From contig NZ_UAPU01000005.1 of assembly GCF_900445255.1 (NCBI RefSeq), forward strand, positions 135,001 to 199,000: a DNA stretch of 64,000 nucleotides, written 5' to 3'. Source of the stretch: Anaerobiospirillum thomasii (GTDB lineage Bacteria; Pseudomonadota; Gammaproteobacteria; Enterobacterales; Succinivibrionaceae). Below the pieces are notes generated by a model. It did not search any database. It had not been told where the DNA came from and saw nothing but the letters and a program-made list of their open reading frames with translations. The translations under genes and the position numbers were made by a program. Below are positions 46,171-53,509 of the stretch, in pieces. Each line of letters begins with the position of its first letter. Within the stretch, counting starts at the first letter, position 1.

Positions 46171-47043
46171 CTAGCCGTTAAAGTCCATAGCATTTTGCTC
46201 TGCTATAGTTTCTTTTTTGGCCTTGGCCGCATCTGCAGCCATTCTCTTTTGCTTTCTGACCATAGAGAGCCAGGCCAATGTTGTGGCAAGAGATACAATA
46301 AGCACAATAATAGTGGCCAGAGCATTAATCTCAGGTGACAGACCACGTCTTACGCTTGAGAAAATAAGCATAGGCAGTGTGGTTGAGTCAGGACCTGCAA
46401 TAAAGCTTGTAATTACCAGATCGTCCATGGACATACTAAAGGAGAGCAGGAAGGCTGCCACTTCTGCTGGCATGATGGCAGGCAGAATAATAGCAAAGAA
46501 TACCTTGATAGGACCTGCGCCCAGATCCATGGCGGCCTCTTCTATAGAGATATCAAGCTCTCTAAAGCGTGATCTTATAACCACTGTGGTATAGGCAGAA
46601 CAGAAGGTTACATGGGCAATCCATATGGCAAAAATGCCTCTGTCTGAAAACCATGGAATAACCTCGCCTAATGTTACAAAAAGCAGCAGCAGAGCAAGAC
46701 CTGTAATGACCTCAGGCAGTACCATAGGAGCTGTCATAAAGAGCACAAAGGCTGACTCGCCTTTAAACTTTCTGACACGCACGAGCACAAAGGCTGCCAG
46801 TGTGCCTATAATCACCGAGGCTGCAGCTGTCATTAAAGCTACAGTAATGGAGATTAAAACGGCCTGTCCAATCTGTGCATTGCTAAAGAGGGCTCTGTAC
46901 CATTTTAAAGAAAACTCTGTCCACACTGTTACCATCTTTGACTCATTGAATGAGTAGATAATAAGCGTAAAGATTGGCAGATATAAAAATGACAGAGCTA
47001 CAAACAAAACGCCAAAGCGCAGCAGTGATGATCTATTTCCCAT
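46171..47043 (-). CDS. potI: Putrescine ABC transporter permease PotI
   Basis: About 290 residues from the ATG at 47043, which has AGGAGAAG before it; an earlier in-frame start lies inside potH. Six membrane segments. It follows E. coli PotI: IYSFNESKMVTVW near the start, TAPMVLPEVITGLALLLLF, AHVTFCSAYTTVVI and the EAA loop EEAAMDLGAGPIKVFFAIILP that docks on the ATPase. The stop of potH overlaps the start by 11 bases. Imports putrescine with PotG and PotH. Confidence 0.88.
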   Translation of the reverse strand: MGNRSSLLRFGVLFVALSFLYLPIFTLIIYSFNESKMVTVWTEFSLKWYRALFSNAQIGQAVLISITVALMTAAASVIIGTLAAFVLVRVRKFKGESAFVLFMTAPMVLPEVITGLALLLLFVTLGEVIPWFSDRGIFAIWIAHVTFCSAYTTVVIRSRFRELDISIEEAAMDLGAGPIKVFFAIILPAIMPAEVAAFLLSFSMSMDDLVITSFIAGPDSTTLPMLIFSSVRRGLSPEINALATIIVLIVSLATTLAWLSMVRKQKRMAADAAKAKKETIAEQNAMDFNG

Positions 47044-48010
47044 AATTCTTCTCCTGCTCCTTACGCTCAAGCTTGTAGAACCAGACAATAGGTATTACAA
47101 GAATAATGAGCATGGTTATAGCAACAGCTGAGGCCAGTGGCCAGTCTCTGTTGTTAAAGAACTCCTGCCACAGAATACGGCCTATTAAAATAGAGCCCTT
47201 GCCTCCTAACAGCTCAGGGATTACATACTCGCCAAGAGCCGGGATGAAGACCAGGGTGGAGCCTGCCACAATACCTGATTTGGTCTGCGGCACCAGAGTT
47301 GAGAAAAAGGTCTTAAACGGTTTTGAGCCAAGATCGTAGGCTGCCTCGATAAGTGAGTAGTCAACCTTCATCAGGGCAGAGAACAGCGGTAGCACCATAT
47401 ATGGCAGATAGCAGTAGACAATACCGACATAGACAGCAAAGTCAGTCTGCAGCATGGCAATAGGACTGTCTATAATACCAAGGGCCATGAGCGTATCATT
47501 GATGATACCGTCCTTTTTCATAATGGTCATCCAGGCATAGATTCTCACTACAAATGAGGTCCAGCTTGGCATGATGACCAGCATAAACAGAACATTGCGC
47601 ATGGCAGGTTTGCTAGTGGCTAAAGCCCAGGCTAAAGGGTAACCTATAATAAGACATAAAAGGGTTGAGAAACCTGCCACCTCAACTGATTTTAGATATG
47701 AGCGCCAGTAGGTACCCTCAGGATCGGTGAAGATGGATGTATAGTTTTCAAGATGCAGAATAATCTGCATGGCACCTTCTTCAAAGGTCACAATAGGAGA
47801 GTATGGCGGAATGGCAATTTCCGTTACTGACAGCGATATCTTGAAGATAATCAGAAAAGGCAGTAGAAAGAAAAGTATCATCCACAGATATGGCACAAAA
47901 ATAAGCGCGTAGTCACGCCAGGTATTGGCATGTGTAGGATTTGACATAACTTTACTCTTCTGCTGAAAAGCACGTCTTATAAAGGTCATATTAACAACAT
48001 TAAAAGACAT
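47033..48010 (-). CDS. potH: Putrescine ABC transporter permease PotH
   Basis: A 325-residue permease with six membrane segments and a long N-terminus. It matches E. coli PotH in PYLWMILFFLLPFLIIFKISL, PSWTSFVVRIYAWM, YCYLPYMVLPLF, the EAA loop EAAYDLGSKPFKTFFSTLVP and GEYVIPELLGGKGSILIGRILWQEFFNNRDWP. AAGG precedes the start, nine bases behind potG. Forms the membrane channel with PotI. Confidence 0.9.
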   Translation of the reverse strand: MSFNVVNMTFIRRAFQQKSKVMSNPTHANTWRDYALIFVPYLWMILFFLLPFLIIFKISLSVTEIAIPPYSPIVTFEEGAMQIILHLENYTSIFTDPEGTYWRSYLKSVEVAGFSTLLCLIIGYPLAWALATSKPAMRNVLFMLVIMPSWTSFVVRIYAWMTIMKKDGIINDTLMALGIIDSPIAMLQTDFAVYVGIVYCYLPYMVLPLFSALMKVDYSLIEAAYDLGSKPFKTFFSTLVPQTKSGIVAGSTLVFIPALGEYVIPELLGGKGSILIGRILWQEFFNNRDWPLASAVAITMLIILVIPIVWFYKLERKEQEKNYGK

Positions 48011-48019
48011 AACAAAACC

Positions 48020-49219
48020 TTAAATGGTAAGAGCAATACAGGATTCAAAATCCCAGCTTAGATACACATGATCATCCCAGGTAGGCAGACCTTCTTTAAA
48101 TCTGTCCACATTTGGCAGTGTGGCTGCCACAATACGGCCACTTAGGAGCTTGACATAGTAGATGGAAATATCACCAAGATAGGCAATATTCTCTACAGTG
48201 CCTTCACACCAGTTGGTAAGCTCGGCAGGCTTTTTGTGGGAGATATAGATTTTCTCAGGACGAATGGCAATGGTAAGTGGCATGCCGTCGGCCAGATCTA
48301 TATCGTGTGAGAGTTCAATTGAGTGTACAAAGTCATTGGTCTTGATTAAAGACTGCTGGGCATTTGAGGTTAAAAGCACGCAGTCAAAGATATTTACAGA
48401 GCCGATAAATTCAGCGCAGAAACGGCAGTTTGGGTTTTCATAGATCTCACGTGGACCGCCTATCTGAACAAATTCACCTCTGTCCATAATGGCAATTCTG
48501 TCAGCCATGGTCATGGCTTCTTCCTGATCATGGGTTACCATAAGGCAGGTTACACCTACAGAATTGATAATATCCACAAGCTCAAGGCGCATCTGTTCAC
48601 GCAGCTTTTTATCAAGCGCACCCATAGGCTCATCTAGCAGCAGGACCTTTGGCTCTTTGGCAAGAGAGCGGGCCAGGGCCACACGCTGTCTTTGTCCGCC
48701 TGAGAGCTGATGGGGTTTTCTGTCCACATAATCTTCCATGTGCACAAGTGACAGCATTTTTTCAACACGGGCATCAATTTCCTTTTTAGGCATCTTGTCC
48801 TGTTTGAGGCCAAAGGCAATATTCTGTCTTACAGTCATATATGGGAAAAGAGCATATGACTGAAACATCATATTTACAGGTCTTTTATAAGGCGGAACCT
48901 TGGTAATTTCCTGACCGTCTAGCAGTATCTGACCGGAAGTTGGGGTTTCAAAACCGGCAAGCATACGTAAAAGCGTGGATTTACCGCAGCCTGATGAGCC
49001 AAGCAGTGCAAAGATCTCACCTTCATACAAGGTCAGATCCACATCATTAACTGCAGTGAAGGCTTCAAATGACTTGGTAATGGATTTAATCTGAAGAACA
49101 GGTTTTTTATTTCTTTGCTCAGGTGTTAATTTCTGACCTGGCAGTTCACCTGCCCTGTGATTTTGATTTTTTGAACATGCAGTCTGTGCAACTGCCATGC
49201 ACTCAGAAGTCTGTTCCAC
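48020..49219 (-). CDS. potG: Putrescine ABC transporter ATPase PotG
   Basis: A 399-residue ABC ATPase with Walker A GSSGCGKST, Q-loop MMFQSYALFPYMT, signature LSGGQRQRVALARSL, Walker B KVLLLDEPMGALD and H-loop VTHDQEEAM, followed by a TOBE domain (AIRPEKIYIS). The N-terminal 40-50 residues before VNDVDLTLY are a longer leader, as in PotG. The start is taken as GTG with AAGG upstream; an ATG seven codons later is an alternative. Powers the PotHI channel. The binding protein gene potF, next to these genes in E. coli, is not in this neighbourhood. Confidence 0.9.
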   Translation of the reverse strand: MEQTSECMAVAQTACSKNQNHRAGELPGQKLTPEQRNKKPVLQIKSITKSFEAFTAVNDVDLTLYEGEIFALLGSSGCGKSTLLRMLAGFETPTSGQILLDGQEITKVPPYKRPVNMMFQSYALFPYMTVRQNIAFGLKQDKMPKKEIDARVEKMLSLVHMEDYVDRKPHQLSGGQRQRVALARSLAKEPKVLLLDEPMGALDKKLREQMRLELVDIINSVGVTCLMVTHDQEEAMTMADRIAIMDRGEFVQIGGPREIYENPNCRFCAEFIGSVNIFDCVLLTSNAQQSLIKTNDFVHSIELSHDIDLADGMPLTIAIRPEKIYISHKKPAELTNWCEGTVENIAYLGDISIYYVKLLSGRIVAATLPNVDRFKEGLPTWDDHVYLSWDFESCIALTI

Positions 49220-49524
49220 TGGTGCCTTATCTCCAAAAACGCTGTATTAAATACAATGTGAAAAAGGGATTCCCATAAATATGAGAGTTATTTATATTTT
49301 TTGCGTATATTAAATGATTTGACAGAAAATAAAAGTCTTTTTTGTTAAATTTAGACCTAATCTTCTTGATATATTTAAAAGATCTTATAAATCAGTATGT
49401 TGTGTGCTGAGTTTTTACAGGCAAACGTTTGTTTTTATGGAGATGCAGGGAGCTTTAAGACAGGCTTTTAGCTTTATAAAAGATGATTTTTTGTCACAGG
49501 CCTGTAAAGAGGTGCTCTAAAAAG
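49220..49524. other. Intergenic region upstream of potG
   Basis: About 300 AT-rich bases, the presumed promoter region of potGHI. No gene or clear operator is seen. Confidence 0.5.
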
Positions 49525-49546
49525 GGCATATATAAAAATATGCCCA
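49518..49546 (-). terminator. Terminator of the first DUF805 gene
   Basis: Hairpin GGGCATAT / ATATGCCC with a six-base loop, followed on the minus strand by TTTTTAG. Confidence 0.8.
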
Positions 49547-49579
49547 TAAATAGCATATTCTAAAGGGTGCAGAGTGTGG

Positions 49580-50218
49580 CTATTTGCCAAGAGAGCTGTA
49601 GTCTTTAACCTCAGATGCACTATAGTCTGTTGTCTTTCCATCTCCTGTAAAAGAGCTCATAGAGCTCTGATCTGTAAAATCATTACTCTGATTTGTGTCG
49701 TTCTTATTTATAGGCTCATCAGGCACAGTATTATTATAAGAGTTTGATTTAGCGTCCAAATCCTCATTGACACTCTCATCTGCATCTCTTTGGGTCCTGC
49801 CTGTCTGTTGTGTGTAGCAGCCGTGATTAAAATCATCATCCTGCAGTGCAAATGGATGGGGGCCAAAACGATTGGCATATGGGCTTGAGCGGCGTGCGCA
49901 TAAAACTAAAAGCGCCAGGGCACCAAGGCTTGAGAGCAGCAGCAAAAACAGCCACAGACCAGAGAGGTTGCTGTCATGCAGACGTCTTGATGTAACAGCC
50001 ATCAGTGGAATAAATAAAAAGATGACTATGCCCACTATCACGTTATTTACGATATTGCCTGAAAAAAAGTTGGAGGCATAGATGCTAAAGATGGACATGC
50101 CAATAAAGGAGAGTACATAAAAGAGAAAAAAGAACCAGAACTCTTTGCGGCAGGCTCTGCCTTTAAAGTTAAAATATTTTTTGCTAAGACATATCTCAAT
50201 TGCTTCTATAAATGTCAT
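49580..50218 (-). CDS. DUF805 membrane protein, paralogue 1
   Basis: A 212-residue inner-membrane protein of the YhaH/YhaI type. The DUF805 pattern is KYFNFKGRACRKEFWFFFLF (GRaxRxEFW), three to four hydrophobic segments, and VTSRRLHDSNLSGLWLFL (RRLHD). After the last membrane segment comes NRFGP and a C-terminal tail of about 85 residues rich in Asp, Asn, Ser and Thr, probably disordered. GAGGG precedes the start. Function of the family is unknown. Confidence 0.85.
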   Translation of the reverse strand: MTFIEAIEICLSKKYFNFKGRACRKEFWFFFLFYVLSFIGMSIFSIYASNFFSGNIVNNVIVGIVIFLFIPLMAVTSRRLHDSNLSGLWLFLLLLSSLGALALLVLCARRSSPYANRFGPHPFALQDDDFNHGCYTQQTGRTQRDADESVNEDLDAKSNSYNNTVPDEPINKNDTNQSNDFTDQSSMSSFTGDGKTTDYSASEVKDYSSLGK

Positions 50219-50473
50219 AAACCCTCAGGCTCCTTTAGGGTGCTTTTGTTGTTTATAAGTTATCTTTAAGTAAAGTAGCAGATAAAGCTGCCATTAGTTT
50301 AAAGCATACTCTTATCCTAGAGTGTGAATAAAGACAGGCATTAAGACATAGCTTGGCTCACTATTTAATTTAGAGCCATAACTTTGTGCACAGCCTTTTA
50401 GTATAGGCAGCCTTTTAATATAAATTTAACAATAACTATAGATAATTTTAAATAAATTGGCAATAAAAGGCCT

Positions 50474-50830
50474 GTGAGTACATGCTGTAAAATTATGTTA
50501 TATATAATAAAGATTATTACAATGATGTGTTTTTTAAGCTATCGCAAGGATATTGTAGTGCATGATGTCTACCGTGGCTTTGATAATGGCATCTATATGC
50601 TTATCAATACTGACAGGCAGAATATGCTAGGCAAAAGTAAGGAGGTGCAGGGCACCAAACTGGTAAAACTGCCCGATCCTGCAAAACTTGAGGCTGGCAG
50701 GATAAATACAGGTGTGACCCTCCTTGATGAGTTTTTTAATAACAAAGCAGTAAGAGAAGATTTTTATCCAAAGCTATATTCAATGTTAAATGAGCATTTT
50801 GATGGAGTGCCGTTTGACTTTAGCTTGTAG
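50474..50830 (+). CDS. Hypothetical protein, 118 residues
   Basis: Not recognised. The frame opens with GTG (AAAGG upstream) and a hydrophobic run CCKIMLYIIKIITMMCFL that could be a membrane anchor; an internal ATG pair at 50522 would remove most of it. The rest is soluble (DVYRGFDNGIYMLINTD, LLDEFFNNKAVREDFYPKL) and looks like folded protein. A terminator follows. It sits alone between DUF805 genes on the opposite strand. Confidence 0.55.
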   Translation: MSTCCKIMLYIIKIITMMCFLSYRKDIVVHDVYRGFDNGIYMLINTDRQNMLGKSKEVQGTKLVKLPDPAKLEAGRINTGVTLLDEFFNNKAVREDFYPKLYSMLNEHFDGVPFDFSL

Positions 50831-50909
50831 ATTAATAAGCGGCCTTTTTGTGTATAAGTGTTGTTGTTCTCCATACTCTTGCAATACTATATAGAAAAAG
50901 GCTTACACC

Positions 50910-50957
50910 AAGCTGCATATTTTAATATTAGTCTATTAACGTGTGCAGCTTTTTTAT
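50910..50957 (+). terminator. Terminator behind the 118-residue gene
   Basis: Stem AAGCTGCA / TGCAGCTT with a 26-base loop, followed by TTTTTATTTA. Confidence 0.55.
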
Positions 50958-51043
50958 TTATAAAAAGCCAGGATTATATAACATATGAACTGATTAAAGA
51001 TGGGTGATAGGAGCGCTTGATATTAAGAGTACAGATTTTTTTA

Positions 51044-51100
51044 AGTGACTTAGCCATCATCTCCATTTATAAAAGTCATGGGGATTGTGGCTAAATCACT
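51044..51100. other. Long hairpin behind the second DUF805 gene
   Basis: AGTGACTTAGCCA pairs with TGGCTAAATCACT (one mismatch), with further pairing inside (ATCTCCAT / ATGGGGAT). No T run on the minus strand follows, so it may be a weak terminator or an RNA-stability element. Confidence 0.5.
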
Positions 51101-51115
51101 ATGCAATAAAAGCTT

Positions 51116-51676
51116 TTATCTTGGAAGGTTGTCTACAGTGCCATTATCAAGTCTGTCCTGAGAGGCTCCATCTAGTCTTGCAGCACCAGCACTGGCAGTA
51201 TTCTCATCATGATTTTGTGATCTGTCATATTTAAAATCACGGTAGGTATTGTATTCATTTTCATGAACATCCTCACCATAGCGGTTTGGACCCCTGGTGC
51301 CTGGCAGGGCGGCTATGATTAAAATGGCAATAATACCAAAGGTTGGCAGTAGCAGGAGTAAAAGCCACCAGGCTGACATATCTCTGTCATGCAGACGTCT
51401 TGATAGTACGGCAAACTCTGGGATGATAAGCAAAAATACTGTCAGAGCACAGAGAATTACAAAAATTATGCCAAAGACAAAGCCTGCAGCCGGCAACCCC
51501 ATGGCGGTAAACAGAGCCAGAAACGATAGATATACAATAGTTAAAATGCCGCCCAGGACAAAATCGAGTATGACAAGAAAGAGCTGGAACCACCAGAATT
51601 CAGAGCGGGTGGCACGGCCTTTCAAGGTTGCAAATTTTGAAAAAAGACAGGTTCTGACAGCCTGAGTAAATTCCAT
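51116..51676 (-). CDS. DUF805 membrane protein, paralogue 2
   Basis: A 186-residue DUF805 protein: FATLKGRATRSEFWWFQLF, several hydrophobic segments and LSRRLHDRDMSAWWLLLLL. The charged C-terminal tail (about 45 residues, Asn/Asp rich) follows GPNRYGEDV. It lies 32 bases behind the third DUF805 gene on the same strand, so the two are probably one transcript. Confidence 0.85.
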   Translation of the reverse strand: MEFTQAVRTCLFSKFATLKGRATRSEFWWFQLFLVILDFVLGGILTIVYLSFLALFTAMGLPAAGFVFGIIFVILCALTVFLLIIPEFAVLSRRLHDRDMSAWWLLLLLLPTFGIIAILIIAALPGTRGPNRYGEDVHENEYNTYRDFKYDRSQNHDENTASAGAARLDGASQDRLDNGTVDNLPR

Positions 51677-51708
51677 AATTTATGTTCCCATTCAATAATG
51701 TTGAAAAA

Positions 51709-52146
51709 TCAAAGTTCTGTGATATTTTCAGTATCACCAAAGCGATTGGCGCCGTATGTGCCCTCAAAAATACAAATTATAAAGAGTGCCAGTACTCCAA
51801 ATGATGGTATGAGCATAAGCAGCAGCCACCAGGCAGACATATCTCTGTCATGCAGGCGCCTTGCGGTTACAGCAAGAAAAGGAATAAAAAGGGCAAAGAG
51901 TGCCAGTACAGCAACAAGCATTAAAATACCGCCGACAATAAGACCTGCAGCTGGCAGTATGACTGCTATAGACATGGAGAAAAGGTAGATAAGAGATATA
52001 AACACTCCGGCTGCCAGGTTTACCAGCAGCAAAAATAAAATAAACAGCCAGAACTCCTTAGGATCGGCTCTGCCCTGGAACGAAGCATATTTGTGCCACA
52101 GACAGGTGTGTATAACCTGTTCAAACTCTTTTAGAAACTGCACCAT
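51709..52146 (-). CDS. DUF805 membrane protein, paralogue 3
   Basis: A 145-residue DUF805 protein without the long tail of its neighbours. It has KYASFQGRADPKEFWLFILF, four hydrophobic segments and VTARRLHDRDMSAWWLLLMLIPSFG. The stretch RRLHDRDMSAWWLLL is the same in this gene and the next, which indicates a recent duplication. GGAG precedes the start. Confidence 0.85.
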   Translation of the reverse strand: MVQFLKEFEQVIHTCLWHKYASFQGRADPKEFWLFILFLLLVNLAAGVFISLIYLFSMSIAVILPAAGLIVGGILMLVAVLALFALFIPFLAVTARRLHDRDMSAWWLLLMLIPSFGVLALFIICIFEGTYGANRFGDTENITEL

Positions 52147-52263
52147 GTACTCCTTTTGTTTTTATAATGGCACATGTGAATATTATAATACAAAAATGCT
52201 ACAGCTGGATTTGCACCTTAAAGTGAATTACAATTTTACAATCTATTTCTTAGGAAACCTGAC

Positions 52264-53454
52264 ATGGAAAGCTTTGATTTGTGTAATACCACCCGTCTTA
52301 TCTATGGACGCGGCAGGGAAAACGACGTAGGACAGATTGTAAAAAATCATGGTGGCCGCAAGGTGCTTATACATTATGGCCGTCACAATGCACAAAAATC
52401 AGGACTGCTTGAGCGTATCAAACGCTCCTTTGACCGTGTAGGTATTGAGTTTTATGAGCTTGGCAATGTCGTGGTCAATCCCCGTGCCATGAAAGTCTAT
52501 GAAGGTATTGAGCTGTGTCGTGAGCGCGAGATTGATTTTATCCTGGCAATTGGCGGCAGCTCTGTAATTGACAGTGCCAAAGCCATAGCCGGCGGTGTCT
52601 TTTATGATGGTGATTTTTGGGATATTTTCACAAAGAAAAAACATATATACAGATCGCTGCCAATAGGTGCCGTACTGACCATGCCGGCAGCAGGCTCTGA
52701 GTGCAGTGTACATACAATTATAACTAAAGATATAGATGGCACCTTAGTCAAGCAGCATGCCAAATCTGAGGCCTTTGTGCCTGTCTTTGCCATTTTAAAT
52801 CCTGAGCTGACACGCTCTTTAGCTCCAATTGATATGGGCTATGTATGCGTGGATATGTTCTGTCATGTACTCTCGCGCTACTTTTCAAATACACAGGATG
52901 CGCCTTTGACAGATATGATCTGTGAGTCCATATTAAAGACTATTGTGGATAATATGCTTATTGTCTTTGAAGATCCTGACAATTATGAGGCAAGAGCCAA
53001 TCTGATGTGGGCCGGTACCATTGCCCACAGTGATCTCTATGGAGCAGGACGGCAGCAGGACTGGTCTACACATATTATAGAAAGAGCCATATCCACGCTT
53101 TTTGACACAGTGCATGGCGCAGGGCTTGCTGTGGTACTGCCAGCCTATCTTGAATTTGTTAAAAATCATGATCTGACGCGTATGGCACAGTTTGCAAGCC
53201 GCGTATTCAATGTTTCATGCAATTTTGAAAATCTGGCTCAGACTGCAGGCGAGGGAATAAGTCGCCTGAGAGATTTTCTGCACTCATGCTCTATGCCGCA
53301 GTCACTTGGTGATCTTAATATAGACAGTGTGCATATAAGTGAAATTGTTAAAAATATTGATTTTGAGGGCAATGAGACTATAGGCACCTACAGAGAGCTA
53401 AATCGTATAGACTGCTCTGCCATTTTAACTTTAGCCAATAATTTTGGCAGATAA
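52264..53454 (+). CDS. Iron-containing alcohol dehydrogenase homologue (YqhD/BdhA type)
   Basis: A 396-residue group III alcohol dehydrogenase fold. It has the NAD(P) motif AIGGSSVIDSAKAIA, PAAGSECS, and metal ligands Asp197 and His201 (VDMFCH), His270 (DWSTH) and His284 (TVHGAG). The family usually has another His four residues after the third ligand (HELSA/HPLGA), thought to take part in catalysis; here it is Arg274. So metal binding looks possible but catalysis may differ. Sequence around NYEARANLMWAGT is close to YqhD. AGGA precedes the start. Confidence 0.82.
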   Translation: MESFDLCNTTRLIYGRGRENDVGQIVKNHGGRKVLIHYGRHNAQKSGLLERIKRSFDRVGIEFYELGNVVVNPRAMKVYEGIELCREREIDFILAIGGSSVIDSAKAIAGGVFYDGDFWDIFTKKKHIYRSLPIGAVLTMPAAGSECSVHTIITKDIDGTLVKQHAKSEAFVPVFAILNPELTRSLAPIDMGYVCVDMFCHVLSRYFSNTQDAPLTDMICESILKTIVDNMLIVFEDPDNYEARANLMWAGTIAHSDLYGAGRQQDWSTHIIERAISTLFDTVHGAGLAVVLPAYLEFVKNHDLTRMAQFASRVFNVSCNFENLAQTAGEGISRLRDFLHSCSMPQSLGDLNIDSVHISEIVKNIDFEGNETIGTYRELNRIDCSAILTLANNFGR

Positions 53455-53471
53455 TTTATAAAAAGGCTTAT

Positions 53472-53496
53472 CCTGCCCAATACAGATAAGGGCAGG
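53472..53496. terminator. Hairpin between convergent genes
   Basis: CCTGCCC / GGGCAGG with an eleven-base loop, between the ADH-like gene and the M20-like gene. T tracts are weak. Confidence 0.55.
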
Positions 53497-53509
53497 TATT
53501 AATCAGATC

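Noticed and set aside
52264-53454. Loss of an iron ligand in the ADH homologue
   Set aside because: Alignment by the 14-residue spacing shows that His270 and His284 are the ligands; the changed residue (Arg274) is the extra catalytic His.
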